A DNA stretch of 16,684 nt, taken from Burkholderiales bacterium. Its GTDB lineage: Bacteria; Pseudomonadota; Gammaproteobacteria; Burkholderiales; Burkholderiaceae_C. The stretch covers positions 1 through 16,684 of the forward strand of contig JAABTC010000008.1 of assembly GCA_011390055.1 (NCBI GenBank), given 5' to 3'. The notes beneath the pieces are model-generated. The model was not told the DNA's origin. It searched no databases and worked only from the letters and a program-made list of their open reading frames with translations. Shown here in pieces: positions 15,625 to 16,684 of this stretch (positions are counted from its first letter, which is position 1; the number at the start of each line of letters is the position of its first letter). The position numbers and the translations under genes are program-made.

Positions 15625-15693
15625 TCGTTCGATATACTGCACAAAAGACCACATTGCTGCACGGCATTGTGCCCCACCGAAAGCCCTCGCGCC
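15625..15693. promoter_or_regulatory. Divergent regulator/kbl control region
   Basis: This 69-base space must hold promoters for both directions unless they extend into the genes. On the plus strand TATACT (15633-15638) is a good -10-like hexamer for kbl, though no matching -35 was found. On the minus strand TATATC (15631-15636) lies exactly at -12 to -7 relative to the regulator ATG, which would give a leaderless message. Candidate operator elements are two direct CTGCAC copies exactly 20 bases apart (15637-15642, 15657-15662), an inverted pair GCACAA/TTGTGC (15639-15644, 15667-15672), and GGCA-TTG-TGCC (15663-15673). A weak GAAAG (15679-15683) precedes kbl. Confidence 0.5.

Positions 15694-16684
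<991 letters not shown>

Noticed and set aside
15029..15667. Upstream extension of the diguanylate cyclase frame through the regulator gene
   Set aside because: The extension is the out-of-frame shadow of the HTH-cupin gene, is Arg/Gly/Ala-rich, and the ATG at 15028 is positioned for translational coupling.

Overview
The window is high-GC (roughly two-thirds G+C by eye), densely coded bacterial chromosome. Protein motifs, gene order and intergenic repeat types point to a betaproteobacterium of the order Burkholderiales, probably near the Rubrivivax/Piscinibacter/Comamonadaceae group. This is an inference; no 16S or marker search was possible. No mobile element, tRNA, rRNA or CRISPR array was found, and codon use looks uniform throughout.

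Positions 1-9503 hold the 3' half of a respiratory complex I operon: the end of nuoG, then nuoH, nuoI, nuoJ, nuoK, nuoL, nuoM and nuoN, all on the + strand. Several genes overlap by 1-4 bases. Together they encode the end of the peripheral arm (NuoG, NuoI) and the membrane arm except NuoA (NuoH, J, K, L, M, N), which couples NADH:quinone electron transfer to proton pumping. Two hairpin-rich, non-coding repeats interrupt the operon, one between nuoI and nuoJ and one between nuoK and nuoL. The nuo transcript appears to run on into a Nudix hydrolase (overlapping nuoN by 4 bases) and a DUF1178 protein.

Positions 10557-12351 hold a minus-strand pair convergent to the nuo operon: a small DUF2069 membrane protein followed by a D-2-hydroxyglutarate dehydrogenase/GlcD-type FAD enzyme. 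Divergent from them, with start codons only 18 bp apart, is a YihY-family inner-membrane protein (12370-13596). A 130-bp gap after it contains two partial copies of a degenerate intergenic repeat and a small hairpin.

Positions 13727-15624 hold a minus-strand pair with overlapping stop and start codons: an XRE-type helix-turn-helix/cupin regulator and a PAS-PAS-GGDEF diguanylate cyclase. The regulator is divergent from kbl (15694 to window end), which encodes 2-amino-3-ketobutyrate CoA ligase of threonine catabolism. The 69-bp space between them has a good -10-like hexamer and short repeats that could be operators.

I see no clearly undescribed system. The observations most worth checking are the translationally coupled regulator-diguanylate cyclase pair beside kbl, the two structured repeats inside the nuo operon, and the very tight divergent junction at 12352-12369.
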